Assembly (NCBI GenBank): GCA_035439485.1
Contig: DAORKI010000101.1
Coordinates: forward strand, 1-12,949
Direction: 5' to 3'
Source: CAIKXD01 sp035439485
GTDB taxonomy: Bacteria > Bacteroidota > Bacteroidia > UBA4408
Length of the DNA: 12,949 nucleotides
In this document: in pieces, positions 1 through 8,100 of the stretch
Numbering within the stretch: the stretch's first letter is position 1
Layout of the letters: each line of letters opens with the position of its first letter
Program-made: the position numbers and the translations under genes
The notes under the pieces: generated by a model
The model's input: the letters and a program-made list of their open reading frames with translations, nothing else
Database searches by the model: none
What the model was told of the DNA's origin: nothing

Positions 1-2
1 AA

Positions 3-152
3 GTGAATATCAATAAGTCAAAGATACATTTTATTGATGTGTGTTTGTCTTTATTTTGGTATCAATGCTACTTCATGGTGAAAGCAAATCACAACAAGGT
101 TTTTGAATTCTACTTTAGGCAGTTTAAAATTGCATTAAAAAGGGTAATTTAA
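3..152 (+). CDS. 3' end of an unidentified gene truncated by the window edge
   Basis: A reading frame is open from the third base of the window and runs for 49 codons to a TAA at 150-152. No start can be assigned because the gene would begin upstream of the window. The encoded tail is rich in aromatic and basic residues (for example FWYQCYF and EFYFRQFKIALKR), which looks like a natural protein C-terminus, possibly membrane-associated. The other two plus-strand frames are closed within about five codons. I do not recognise the family. A 49-codon open frame in AT-rich DNA can arise by chance, so this is a tentative call. Confidence 0.4.
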   Translation: MNINKSKIHFIDVCLSLFWYQCYFMVKANHNKVFEFYFRQFKIALKRVI

Positions 153-432
153 TATGCCTTTATATATGCTAAATAATTTTAGTAATATAGGTCTATACCC
201 TTTTTTGTACCCGGTATATTTCGTTTTATCAGCACTTTTTTTAAGGCTGTATATCAGATAAAATTCAAACATTTGTAATAAAAGTTAAATCTCAAACTCT
301 AAAATTAGCTTGGCGTATACCTTTGCAAGGTATTTGTATTTTGCACGAAGACTTGTTTATAAATCAAAGCCAACAAATGATTATCTGTTTAATAATGCCT
401 TAGTTTAGAGGCATGGTAGCTTCACAAATCAC
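153..432. other. Non-coding leader region upstream of the VWA gene
   Basis: About 280 bases with no credible gene. It is strongly AT-rich. It contains a weak 6-bp inverted repeat (TATACC at 194-199 with GGTATA at 213-218) around a T-run, which might end the upstream transcript. It also holds the likely promoter and palindrome at 317-333. If that promoter is used, the VWA messenger has an untranslated leader of roughly 100 bases. An eight-codon frame at 377 is too short to support. Confidence 0.5.
317..333 (+). promoter_or_regulatory. Likely -7 promoter element embedded in a 17-bp palindrome
   Basis: Positions 318-325 read TACCTTTG, an exact match to the Bacteroidota -7 consensus TAnnTTTG. 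This box lies inside ATACCTT-TGC-AAGGTAT, a perfect inverted repeat with 7-bp arms (317-323 and 327-333) and a 3-base centre. No clear -33 TTTG element is visible at the usual distance. The overlap suggests a repressor operator on the -7 box, although an RNA hairpin or chance is possible. Confidence 0.45.
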
Positions 433-1827
433 ATGAAAAAAATAAAGCCCTTTTTATTAACTCAAATCTTGCTTTTAACTTCAATTTTATTGTTGTTATG
501 CCATCCAACAATAGCCCAAAAACCAAAGGAAATACCCACAGTACGCATTTTATTTGTATTTGACTGCTCTTTGAGTATGATTGGAAAATGGGAATCGGCC
601 AATAAAATGGATGTAAGTAAAAGTATTTTATCACAAACTGTCGATAGCTTAGCCTTATTGCCAAATGTAGAGGTGGCTTTAAGAATGTATGGTCATCAGT
701 ATGCCGTAAACCCAAAACCGAATTGCGAAGACACCAAATTGGAGGTACCATTTGGAAAAGGCAACGTGGGTGCTATCAAAAATAAAATTAAAAGCGCAGT
801 ACCAAGAGGTACTACTCCTATTGCATATACTTTAGAGCAATGTGGTGCCGATTTTCCAGCTTGCGCTAATTGTAGAAATATTATTATTTTAATTACTGAT
901 GGTGTTGAAGAATGCAATGGTGACCCATGCGCAGTTTCATTGGCTTTACAATCAAGAGGAATTACTTTAAGGCCTTTTGTGATAGGTGTGGGACTTGATT
1001 TAAATTTCAAAAAAACATTTGAATGTGTTGGTAAATATTTTGATGCTGCAAATGAAAAATCATTTAAACAAGCCATGGGAGTAATTATTTCACAAGCATT
1101 AAACTCAACAACAGTACAAGTAAATTTGTTAGACGCCAATGCCAAACCTAGTGAAACAGATGCTAATATGACTTTTTATGATGCAGGAACTGGCTCTATC
1201 AAATACAATTTAGTGCATACTTTTAATAATGCAGGTAATCCTGATACCTTGCCTATTGACCCCATGCCCACTTATAATTTAACGGTACATACAATTCCTC
1301 CAGTTGAAAAACAAAATATTGAATTAATCCCCGGCAAACATAATACTGTTGCTGTTTATTGTCCCCAAGGATATTTGAATTTAAAAACAGGCATTAAAGA
1401 ATACAAGCAACTCAATTATATCATTCGTAAAAATAAAGACATGGCCACCCTATTGGTAGCACAGGCCGATAAACCCGAAAAATTAATTACCGGAAAATAT
1501 GATATGGAAATTTTAACTATGCCTAGAATTTATGTCAGCGATGTTGAAATTAGCCAAAGTAAAACAACAACCATTCAAGTGCCCCAGCCAGGTGTAGCTA
1601 ATATTTTATTTCCTGGTCCGGGTGCAGGAAGTTTATACATTGAAGAAAAAAACAAATTAAAGTGGCTTTATAATTTCCCTGACAACCCTTCGCGCGAAAC
1701 CTTGGTTTTGCAGCCAGGAAAATACAAAGTGGTGTTTCGGCCAAAATCTGCTAAGGAAAGTATTTATACTATAGAAAGAGAATTTATTATTGATGCTGGA
1801 AGTTCTGCAACAGCTAAGATGTATTAG
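433..1827 (+). CDS. Secreted von Willebrand factor A (VWA) domain protein with C-terminal beta repeats
   Basis: 464 residues. The first 28 form a signal peptide: basic start, long leucine-rich core and a TIA/Q type I cleavage site. The LLLC stretch lacks the small residue a lipobox needs before Cys, so a lipoprotein is less likely. Residues about 37-220 are a VWA domain with an apparently complete metal-ion-dependent adhesion site: D44-x-S46-x-S48, T127 or T128, and D156 in ITDGVEE. Cysteines are numerous (45, 98, 137, 144, 147, 161, 166, 198, 310), consistent with disulfides outside the cytoplasm. After the VWA domain comes a beta-rich segment (about 226-311), then two related units of about 75 residues (about 313-387 and 388-464), each with a GKY strand in its second half. 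The role is unknown; VWA domains of this kind usually mediate metal-dependent protein binding. It is followed by a convergent operon and appears monocistronic. Confidence 0.85.
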   Translation: MKKIKPFLLTQILLLTSILLLLCHPTIAQKPKEIPTVRILFVFDCSLSMIGKWESANKMDVSKSILSQTVDSLALLPNVEVALRMYGHQYAVNPKPNCEDTKLEVPFGKGNVGAIKNKIKSAVPRGTTPIAYTLEQCGADFPACANCRNIIILITDGVEECNGDPCAVSLALQSRGITLRPFVIGVGLDLNFKKTFECVGKYFDAANEKSFKQAMGVIISQALNSTTVQVNLLDANAKPSETDANMTFYDAGTGSIKYNLVHTFNNAGNPDTLPIDPMPTYNLTVHTIPPVEKQNIELIPGKHNTVAVYCPQGYLNLKTGIKEYKQLNYIIRKNKDMATLLVAQADKPEKLITGKYDMEILTMPRIYVSDVEISQSKTTTIQVPQPGVANILFPGPGAGSLYIEEKNKLKWLYNFPDNPSRETLVLQPGKYKVVFRPKSAKESIYTIEREFIIDAGSSATAKMY

Positions 1828-1848
1828 ATTTTAATAACTTCCTAAATG

Positions 1849-1895
1849 TAAAGCGAAGCATAATTTTATGTGAGGTATAAAATTTTATCGCTTTA
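1849..1895. terminator. Hairpin between convergent genes, possible two-way terminator
   Basis: TAAAGCGA (1849-1856) pairs perfectly with TCGCTTTA (1888-1895). An AT-rich inner section (TAATTTTAT against TAAAATTTTA) can extend the stem imperfectly to a loop near 1870-1876. It sits between the VWA stop codon and the 3' end of the oppositely oriented reductase-like gene, and its right arm overlaps that gene's last codons. Neither side has a strong T-tract, so termination by this hairpin is uncertain. Confidence 0.4.
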
Positions 1896-2502
1896 AAAGC
1901 TTAAATGCAATTCCCCTTCCATGCCCTTGCATGATAGCTAAATTAATCCATGATAGCGCGAATTGCTCAAGTAATTCCACTTTATCATCACCTCCAAAAT
2001 CATAACAAGCTCCAAACCCTAATTCAATTGCCAATTTCATAACTTTAGCTTTTGCTTTGGAATCATCCCCAGCTGCAAATAAATCAATAGCAAATTCACC
2101 ATAATTTGGATTCAATAAATTCTCAAATCCTGTGGTATTAAAACATTTAACCACCGATTTATTACCAGTGAGTTTTTTGATTCCTTCATAGGCTGTTGAG
2201 TAAGGTTCAGGTTTAATGCGTACTGCGTTAGTGGCATCAACAATCACTTTATTTGAAACATCACCAAAATGTGGAATCAAGGATGAAACAATGTGAGCAG
2301 GTGTGGCCACAATAATCAATTCACTTAATTTGCAGGCTTCATCAACAGGAACAAGTTTATCTTCACCAATTTCTTTGGCTAATTGTATTGATTTTTCACT
2401 TAAAGGGAATTTCACACCTACGAGCACTTGGTGCTGGGCTTTCAAGCACCTTAAAATTAATGCACGTCCAACATTACCAGCCCCAATGATGGCAATTTTC
2501 AT
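1885..2502 (-). CDS. NAD(P)-binding F420-reductase-like oxidoreductase
   Basis: 205 residues, cytoplasmic, last gene of the four-gene operon. The N-terminus is a Rossmann nucleotide-binding fold starting at residue 2, with the glycine signature G7-x-G9-N10-x-G12. The end of the second strand (VGVK, K31) carries a basic residue where NADP-specific relatives have Ser-Arg, which weakly favours NADP(H). A later VKCFNTTGFENL-type segment and overall length match the COG2085 group, which includes F420:NADP oxidoreductase. F420 is not expected in Bacteroidota, so the true electron partner is probably a flavin, quinone or another substrate; that is inference. The ATG lies two bases after the OsmC stop, implying translational coupling. 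Such proteins often sit beside stress or redox genes, consistent with the OsmC neighbour. Confidence 0.75.
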   Translation of the reverse strand: MKIAIIGAGNVGRALILRCLKAQHQVLVGVKFPLSEKSIQLAKEIGEDKLVPVDEACKLSELIIVATPAHIVSSLIPHFGDVSNKVIVDATNAVRIKPEPYSTAYEGIKKLTGNKSVVKCFNTTGFENLLNPNYGEFAIDLFAAGDDSKAKAKVMKLAIELGFGACYDFGGDDKVELLEQFALSWINLAIMQGHGRGIAFKLLKR

Positions 2503-2504
2503 AT

Positions 2505-2915
2505 TTAGTTAAGTGTATATTCAACCACAATTTGCGTATTCAATAACTTTGAAATAGGACAATTAGTCTCAGCATCTTTTACCATAGCTGCAAATTGAGC
2601 AGTGTCAACCCCAGCTACTTTTGCCGACAAAATTAATTTTGATTGTGTAATGCTTCCATTTTCAAATGTAATTTCGCAATTGGTATTTAATTCTTCAGGT
2701 ACAAAATTAGCTGCAGAAAGAATGAAACTAAGTTTCATAGTAAAACATCCGGCATGCGCAGCTGCAATTAGCTCTTCGGGATTTGTTCCTATACCATCCT
2801 CAAATCGTGAGTTAAAAGAGTACTGTGTTTTGTTTAAAACTGTACTTTGGGTAGAAAGATTTCCTTTGCCTTCTTTACCTGTTCCTTGCCATACGGCTGT
2901 TGCATTTCTTTTCAT
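2505..2915 (-). CDS. OsmC-family peroxiredoxin
   Basis: 136 residues, the usual length for the OsmC/Ohr superfamily, cytoplasmic. OsmC-type enzymes reduce organic hydroperoxides using two cysteines. Here these are C57 in the AAHAGCFTM motif and C119 in ETNCPISK, the classic spacing. An N-terminal half with conserved Arg (R37) and the NPEELIAAAHA helix fits OsmC rather than Ohr. A third cysteine, C80, is non-canonical. The start codon is one base beyond the carbonic anhydrase stop, and the next gene begins two bases after this stop, so the product is made as part of the operon. Likely role: removal of organic peroxides or related electrophiles, fed by a thiol reductant encoded elsewhere. Substrate specificity cannot be read from the sequence. 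Confidence 0.88.
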   Translation of the reverse strand: MKRNATAVWQGTGKEGKGNLSTQSTVLNKTQYSFNSRFEDGIGTNPEELIAAAHAGCFTMKLSFILSAANFVPEELNTNCEITFENGSITQSKLILSAKVAGVDTAQFAAMVKDAETNCPISKLLNTQIVVEYTLN

Positions 2916-2916
2916 A

Positions 2917-3558
2917 TTATTTATTTTCTAATGGTTTTAAATCATATATTTTTCTAATGGACTCAAATTCTTCTTCCATTTTCAATCCTAGGTCTATTAA
3001 TTTTCCTGTTCTTACATCAAAAACCCATCCCCAAATATTCGGGAAGCCAGTTTTATACCATGAGCGCTGTACATGATCAATTTTTATAATGTTGATGCAT
3101 TGCTCTCTCACATTTAATTCCACTAATCTATCAAATTTTTTTTGATTATTGTCAATGGCGTCAAGTTCAGATTGATGAAATCTATAAACATCGCGCAAAG
3201 TTTGCAACCAACTGTTCAATTGTCCCATATCACTTGGATTTAAAGCAGCATTCACACCACCGCATTCATAATGTCCCCATATAATGATATGTTTCACTTT
3301 AAGATGCTCAACAGCATACTGAACTACAGCGTTCAAGTTACTATCGGTGCTTACCACCAAATTGGCAATGTTACGATGAATAAAAACCTCACCGGGCCCA
3401 ACTCCCATTAAATCTTCGGCTGTTACTCTACTATCAGAACATCCAATATACAAATATTCTGGGTGCTGACCTTTGGATAATTTATCAAAATATTGAGCAT
3501 CGAGGGCCAATTTTTCGCTGATCCATTTTTTGTTATTTTCAAATATTTTCTCAAACAT
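2917..3558 (-). CDS. Beta-class carbonic anhydrase
   Basis: 213 residues. It interconverts CO2 and bicarbonate. Zinc ligands are visible as C40 in the YIGCSDSR motif, H96 and C99 in WGHYECGG, and the catalytic D42-R44 dyad is intact. VGPGEVFIHRNIANLV follows as in active bacterial and plant-type enzymes. There is no signal peptide, so the enzyme is cytoplasmic. The length is typical of the family. It starts eight bases after the bestrophin gene ends and is one base ahead of the OsmC gene. Pairing with a bestrophin suggests that it supplies or consumes bicarbonate moving through that channel, as bestrophins and carbonic anhydrases cooperate in algal carbon-concentrating systems. The identification is firm; the partnership is inference from gene order. 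Confidence 0.93.
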   Translation of the reverse strand: MFEKIFENNKKWISEKLALDAQYFDKLSKGQHPEYLYIGCSDSRVTAEDLMGVGPGEVFIHRNIANLVVSTDSNLNAVVQYAVEHLKVKHIIIWGHYECGGVNAALNPSDMGQLNSWLQTLRDVYRFHQSELDAIDNNQKKFDRLVELNVREQCINIIKIDHVQRSWYKTGFPNIWGWVFDVRTGKLIDLGLKMEEEFESIRKIYDLKPLENK

Positions 3559-3566
3559 AATATAGA

Positions 3567-4589
3567 TTAAATTAAGATATTATTTTCTGGTTTTAAAGGT
3601 GATGGTATATTTTCCATGCCAAACATTTCTTTTAAATCAATTTCAATATTTCTACTTATACTGGTAATTGGAACATCATTCGCACTCCCTTCAAAAGGGC
3701 TTTCGGTTGATTCACCAATTTTTTCCATCGTAGTAAAAATCCATGAAGATAAAGCACTAAATGGAATTGAAAGCCAAATCATCTGGCTACCTAAATTGTC
3801 GAATTCTTTCAACATTCCCAAAGGAATTAGCACAATAAAAATTCTAATAAAATAAAGATTCAGCGTAGCATATTGACGAGGATAAGGGAAATTCTTAATT
3901 CTTTCTGATACACCTTGTTGATTGTAAAACTCTACCAACATTTTTTGCATTTCCATGTGTCTAAAATCTTCAATTAAACCTTTATCCAGTAACTGTTTCA
4001 ATAAAGATGATTGCATGGCAATAATATGTGTAGCCTTATTTGTTTTGCTCAAAACTTCATTTAATTCCTCTGCGCTCAAATATTTCATCAAATCATCTTT
4101 TAGATGGTGTTTATGTTCATGCACTGAAAACCAACGATCTTTATACTCTTGATTATGATTTTTATAAATTCCTTCCCAAACTCTTGCTTCACGCAATTGA
4201 AAACGCAATGCAGTAAGCCATGCAAAATGATTTGTAATTAATTTTTCTTGAATTTCTTTTAACTCGTGAGCATTTATGCTACCATTTGCATGCTTGAGTG
4301 AAACAAAATCCTTCACCATAATACCCCAACTTCTACTTCCATTGACAATAGCTCCCCAGGCTTTTCGTGCTTCCCACATTCTATCGTAAGAGGCATTATT
4401 TTTAAAACCAACAACAAATGCTACTGCCGTACCTAATAAAGCTACAGGCAACCATGGAATGGAAAGCCATTTCCAGTCTAGTATCACATAACAAGCTGTT
4501 GGAACTGCTGATATGATCAGTAATGTATAAATATCCCTTCTTGTCCAAAAGATGACTTCTTTGAATGAAAAATTTTTGCCACTATGCAT
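3567..4589 (-). CDS. Bestrophin-family (UPF0187) membrane channel
   Basis: 340 residues, inner-membrane protein and first gene of the operon. Hydrophobic segments lie at about residues 22-38, 46-64, 243-262 and 270-288, the four-helix plan of bestrophins. Family hallmarks are FKNNASYDRMWEARKAWG (residues 62-79) just after the second helix, the central helical domain, KNFPYPRQYA before the third helix, and a C-terminal ESPFEGSANDVP segment. Bestrophins form pentameric ion channels; animal and algal members conduct chloride or bicarbonate, whereas a characterised bacterial homologue prefers cations, so selectivity here is open. Co-transcription with a carbonic anhydrase favours bicarbonate. The ATG at 4589 is downstream of the repeat-rich control region shared with the HxlR gene. 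Confidence 0.88.
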   Translation of the reverse strand: MHSGKNFSFKEVIFWTRRDIYTLLIISAVPTACYVILDWKWLSIPWLPVALLGTAVAFVVGFKNNASYDRMWEARKAWGAIVNGSRSWGIMVKDFVSLKHANGSINAHELKEIQEKLITNHFAWLTALRFQLREARVWEGIYKNHNQEYKDRWFSVHEHKHHLKDDLMKYLSAEELNEVLSKTNKATHIIAMQSSLLKQLLDKGLIEDFRHMEMQKMLVEFYNQQGVSERIKNFPYPRQYATLNLYFIRIFIVLIPLGMLKEFDNLGSQMIWLSIPFSALSSWIFTTMEKIGESTESPFEGSANDVPITSISRNIEIDLKEMFGMENIPSPLKPENNILI

Positions 4590-4657
4590 AATATTAGGGG
4601 ATTGTAGTTTTTCTTATTTTTTTGTAAATATGATATTTTATTAATTCAAACAAGCTA

Positions 4658-4666
4658 TACTTACCA
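4658..4666 (+). repeat. Outlying ACTTACC half-site
   Basis: TACTTACCA here is the exact inverse of TGGTAAGTA at 4688-4696. It is the copy nearest the bestrophin gene and lies about 70 bases upstream of its start codon. It likely belongs to the same operator system as the two palindromes to its right. Confidence 0.5.
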
Positions 4667-4670
4667 AATT

Positions 4671-4702
4671 TTATATTACTTGCAAAATGGTAAGTAATAT
4701 AA
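4671..4702. promoter_or_regulatory. Perfect 11-bp-arm palindrome, candidate HxlR operator
   Basis: TTATATTACTT (4671-4681) and AAGTAATATAA (4692-4702) are exact reverse complements separated by 10 bases. The core is ACTT-N10-AAGT, an inverted repeat of the size bound by winged-helix dimers. It lies between the divergently transcribed bestrophin operon and HxlR gene, so one bound dimer could govern both. Assignment to this particular regulator is inference from position. Confidence 0.6.
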
Positions 4703-4715
4703 TTCTAAAGCATTG

Positions 4716-4735
4716 CAAGTATTTTTTTATACTTG
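4716..4735. promoter_or_regulatory. Second palindrome overlapping a likely HxlR -7 box
   Basis: CAAGTAT (4716-4722) and ATACTTG (4729-4735) are exact reverse complements separated by six T. The right arm contributes to TATACTTG (4728-4735), one mismatch from the Bacteroidota -7 consensus TAnnTTTG and correctly placed for a start of transcription just ahead of the HxlR ATG at 4752. Binding here would block the regulator's own promoter, suggesting autoregulation. Confidence 0.5.
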
Positions 4736-4751
4736 TAAAAATTTAAATGTT

Positions 4752-5120
4752 ATGCCTGAATTTTTATTTGATAACAAAATATATTATAATCCAGTTGATT
4801 TTGCATTGGACAGAATTGGCGGAGCCTGGAAAATGCCGATTTTATGGCGTTTAAAAGACAATGTACTAAGATATGGTGAGCTTAAGAATGATATAACACC
4901 CATCAGTCATAAGGTTCTATCACAAAAACTAAAGGAATTGGAGCAAGATGGCTTCATATCGAGGATGGTATATGCATCTGTACCTCCGAAGGTAGAATAT
5001 TCACTTACAAAAAGAGGCATGAGATCAATTAAAGTAATAACTATTATCAGGGATTATGGACTTGATTTGATGTCGGAATATAAAATAGAGGCAAAAAAAG
5101 GTACAAAGAAAAAGGGATAA
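4752..5120 (+). CDS. HxlR-family winged-helix transcriptional regulator
   Basis: 122 residues from the ATG at 4752. A TTG 39 bases upstream is in frame, but it lies in the palindromic control region and would add an atypical extension, so ATG is preferred. Family hallmarks are RIGGAWKMPILW (residues 21-32), the recognition-helix region LRYGELKNDI to SHKVLSQKLKELEQDGF (about 39-68), and the wing PPKVEYSLTKRG (78-89). The tail is lysine-rich. HxlR proteins bind inverted repeats as dimers and commonly respond to electrophiles or formaldehyde through a cysteine near the N-terminus. Here that position is Asn (N13, before P14), and this form has no cysteine at all. It diverges from the bestrophin operon and is the obvious candidate regulator of that operon and of itself. 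Confidence 0.88.
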   Translation: MPEFLFDNKIYYNPVDFALDRIGGAWKMPILWRLKDNVLRYGELKNDITPISHKVLSQKLKELEQDGFISRMVYASVPPKVEYSLTKRGMRSIKVITIIRDYGLDLMSEYKIEAKKGTKKKG

Positions 5121-5121
5121 A

Positions 5122-5154
5122 AAAAGGGCTTCCGATTAATTCGAAAGCCCTTTT
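5122..5154. terminator. Bidirectional intrinsic terminator
   Basis: AAAAGGGCTTCCGA (5122-5135) pairs with TCGAAAGCCCTTTT (5141-5154) with one mismatch and a five-base loop. Read rightward, the stem ends in TTTT after the HxlR stop; read leftward, it ends in a run of seven T after the T9SS gene. It lies between the two convergent stop codons and can serve both. Confidence 0.85.
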
Positions 5155-5171
5155 CATTTATTATTAATTGC

Positions 5172-8100
5172 TTATTTTTTCACTAAAACTTTTACAGCAT
5201 TAATTTCATTTCCGATCACTTTTACGGTATAAATTCCAACCGCTAAATTGTCTAGATTGATATTCTTTTTGTTGCTGCCAACAGTTAGGTTAACTTTCTC
5301 TTCTGAAATTAACTCTCCAATGCTGTTATACAATACAATAACGGCAGACTCATTAGTTTCTGCATTGATTGTAATCATCGCATTGTTTACAGCAGGGTTA
5401 GGATAAATCTCAATGGTATTATCCACTTTAATTGTATTTATTCCAACGGTAGTAACTGTATATGGAGCACTAGTGCTTGAACAACCATTTGAATTAAACA
5501 CAGTTACGGTGTAGTTTCCAGGATTGCCTGGGAATAAACTTTGTAAAGTACCACCAGGGATTGGATTTCCATTAAAGTTCCATTGGTATCCAAAAGCAGG
5601 AGATGATTGAATTTCAATTCCATTAGGAGAAATAGTAGGAACCACTGGATTGCTATTCACGGTTACTAAAATAACATCACTAGTTGAACAACCAGCAACA
5701 ACACCAGTAACAGTATAACTTGTAGTGGTAGTTGGAGAAGCAGTTGGATTTGAAATATTAGGATTATCTAAGCCTGTTGAAGGACTCCAAGTATAATTGC
5801 TTCCGCCATTCACATTCAACTGAACGCTTTGACCATCACAAATGGAAACATCAGCACCAGCAGAAATGGTTGGTGTTGCAACAGTAACTGTTACTTGATC
5901 TGTAGCTGAACATCCATTAGAAGTAGCTGTAACAGTATAAGTTGTAGTTGCTGTTGGGAAGGCTGTTGGATTAGCAGCATTTGGATTTGTTAAACCAATT
6001 GTAGGACTCCAAGAATAAGTTGTACCTCCAGAAGCACTTAAATTAGTTGTTGCTCCTGAGCAAATAGTTACATCGTTACCGGCATTTACACTTAAGTTAG
6101 TCACAGTAACAGTAACTGATGCAATTGAAGAACATGTACCGTTTGTAACTTGAACATTGTATGTAGTGGTTGAGCTAGGAGAGGCAATCGGATTTGCAAC
6201 GTTAGCATTGCTTAATCCGGTTGAAGGTGTCCAAACATAAGTTTGACCTCCTGTGGCATTCAATTGAGTACTTGCACCTGAACAGATAGTTTGATTTGTA
6301 CCTGCATTTGCTGCTGGAATTGCATAAACAGTAATAAAACTGTTCAAAGTTAAAGTATTGCTACCACTACCATTTATAGCTGTTAAAGTAACATTGTAAG
6401 TACCTGGTGTATTATAGCAAATATTACTTGGGTTTTGTTGAGTACTCGAAGAGGTAGTTGCTCCAGGGAAAGACCAGTTCCAAGCAGTTGGGTTGTTAGT
6501 ACTTGCATCAGTAAAACTTATACAAGAACCCGCACATATAGAAGTATTTGATGTTGAGAAATTGGCTAAAGGTCCAGCACTTGGATTAGAAACATTAATA
6601 TAACAAGTTTGTGTTTCTGAATCACTTCCGCCTGCATTGCTTGCAGTTAAAACCACTTGATAGCATCCTGGTGTGTTGTAGGTAATACCACTTGGATTTT
6701 GAAGTGTACTTGTGGCAGGAACACCACCAGTAAATTGCCAGTTCCAAGAAGTAGGGTTATTGGATGACAAGTCAGTAAAATTCACACTTTGACCTGTTGT
6801 AATATTAAATACATTCGCAGTAAAGGCAGCTACTGGCGCTACTGCTGCTGCAGTTACATTGATATAACATGTTACAGTCTCATTATCATTTCCAAAAGCA
6901 TTTGCTACAGTCAATGAAACTTGATAACAACCTGGAATCATATAAGTTATACCAGTAGGATTTTGTAAAGTTGAGGTATTAGGAAAACCACCTGTAAATG
7001 TCCAATTCCAGCTGGTAGGATTATTTAACGATAAATCTGTAAAGTTAACACTCTGACCCACCTGTATATTTATTGGGTTTCCAACAAAAGCCGCAATAGG
7101 TGCTGCTCCAACACCACAAACACTGTTGTGTGAGCCTAAGTAGGTTGTTGTATTTTGAGCGTAAACATCCCACTCATTAGCTCCATCAGCCCAAAATGTA
7201 TTAGGTCTGTCAATTGTACTTTTTCTTACGAGGGTATATTCAGCAGTAGCACCTGAACCAACAATCCACCAAGCTATTGAAGGATCACCAATGTCACCAA
7301 TTTTATCAATGATAACACCGTTTTTCTTTAAGATGATAGCCTCATTTCCATCAAAGAAAGTTACGTTTGAAGTTATATCTGTATTGGCAGTAATTCCAGA
7401 TAAAGTTGCACTTGCATCACCAATAACATAAACATCGTGAGAAGCCAAGGTACCATTTAAATTTAAAGTGTAGGTCGCTGTTGTACTACCATTAGAGTAT
7501 GTTTCAACAGTGTAACCACTCATATTTAGAGGGGTTGAGCCGGCATTGTATAATTCAAGTGCTTTATTCTGTGCAGAACCCTCAATATATTCACTAAACA
7601 TCAACTTGTCGCAAGCAGTTGGTTGGGTAATGTTAACAAAACAAGGACGTGTATATGTGTTAGAACCACATGCATTGGAAACTGTTAATGAAACAGTATA
7701 GCATCCTCCACTGGTATTGAAAGCAATATTGGTTGGGTCTTGTAAGTTGCTTGTTGCAGGTGTTCCTCCTTGGAAGGTCCAGCTCCATGAAGTAGGAAAA
7801 TTAGAAGAGAAATCAAAGAAGCTAAATGAACTTCCAGACACATATTGACCTCCAAATAAAGCAGTTGGAGCTAAACAAGTAGAATTACTCACGGTCAAAG
7901 TGTAATCTTCGGTTTCACCACTAAAGAATTGGGTACATGGGTCGGTAGCACCATTTAAATTACCAGCAGCTCTACTTCTAACACGCATTCTAATTTGACC
8001 AAGATAAGCATTGCTCGGTACAAATACATTTATTTCAGTTGCTGTGTTTGGCGTTGAACTTGTGGTAACTTGATACCATTCTGAAGTAGCAAATACACCA

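Noticed and set aside
433..520. VWA protein as a lipoprotein
   Set aside because: The cysteine in the signal peptide is preceded by leucine, not Gly, Ala or Ser, while a good type I cleavage site follows it.
696..1145. Long antisense frame within the VWA gene
   Set aside because: It is a shadow of the VWA coding sequence, has no family motifs, and the plus-strand frame has clear VWA signatures.
4590..4657. Minus-strand -7 box for the bestrophin operon
   Set aside because: The best candidates (TATAGCTTG and TAAAATTTG read on the minus strand) miss the TAnnTTTG spacing or a base, so no exact promoter could be assigned.
4713..4751. In-frame TTG start extending the HxlR protein by 13 residues
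   Set aside because: It lies inside the palindromic operator, overlaps the probable promoter, and the ATG at 4752 gives the normal family N-terminus.
5640..7080. Repeated segments in the T9SS gene as possible DNA repeats or CRISPR
   Set aside because: They are in-frame PKD and Ig-like coding repeats, diverged at synonymous positions, with no spacer structure.
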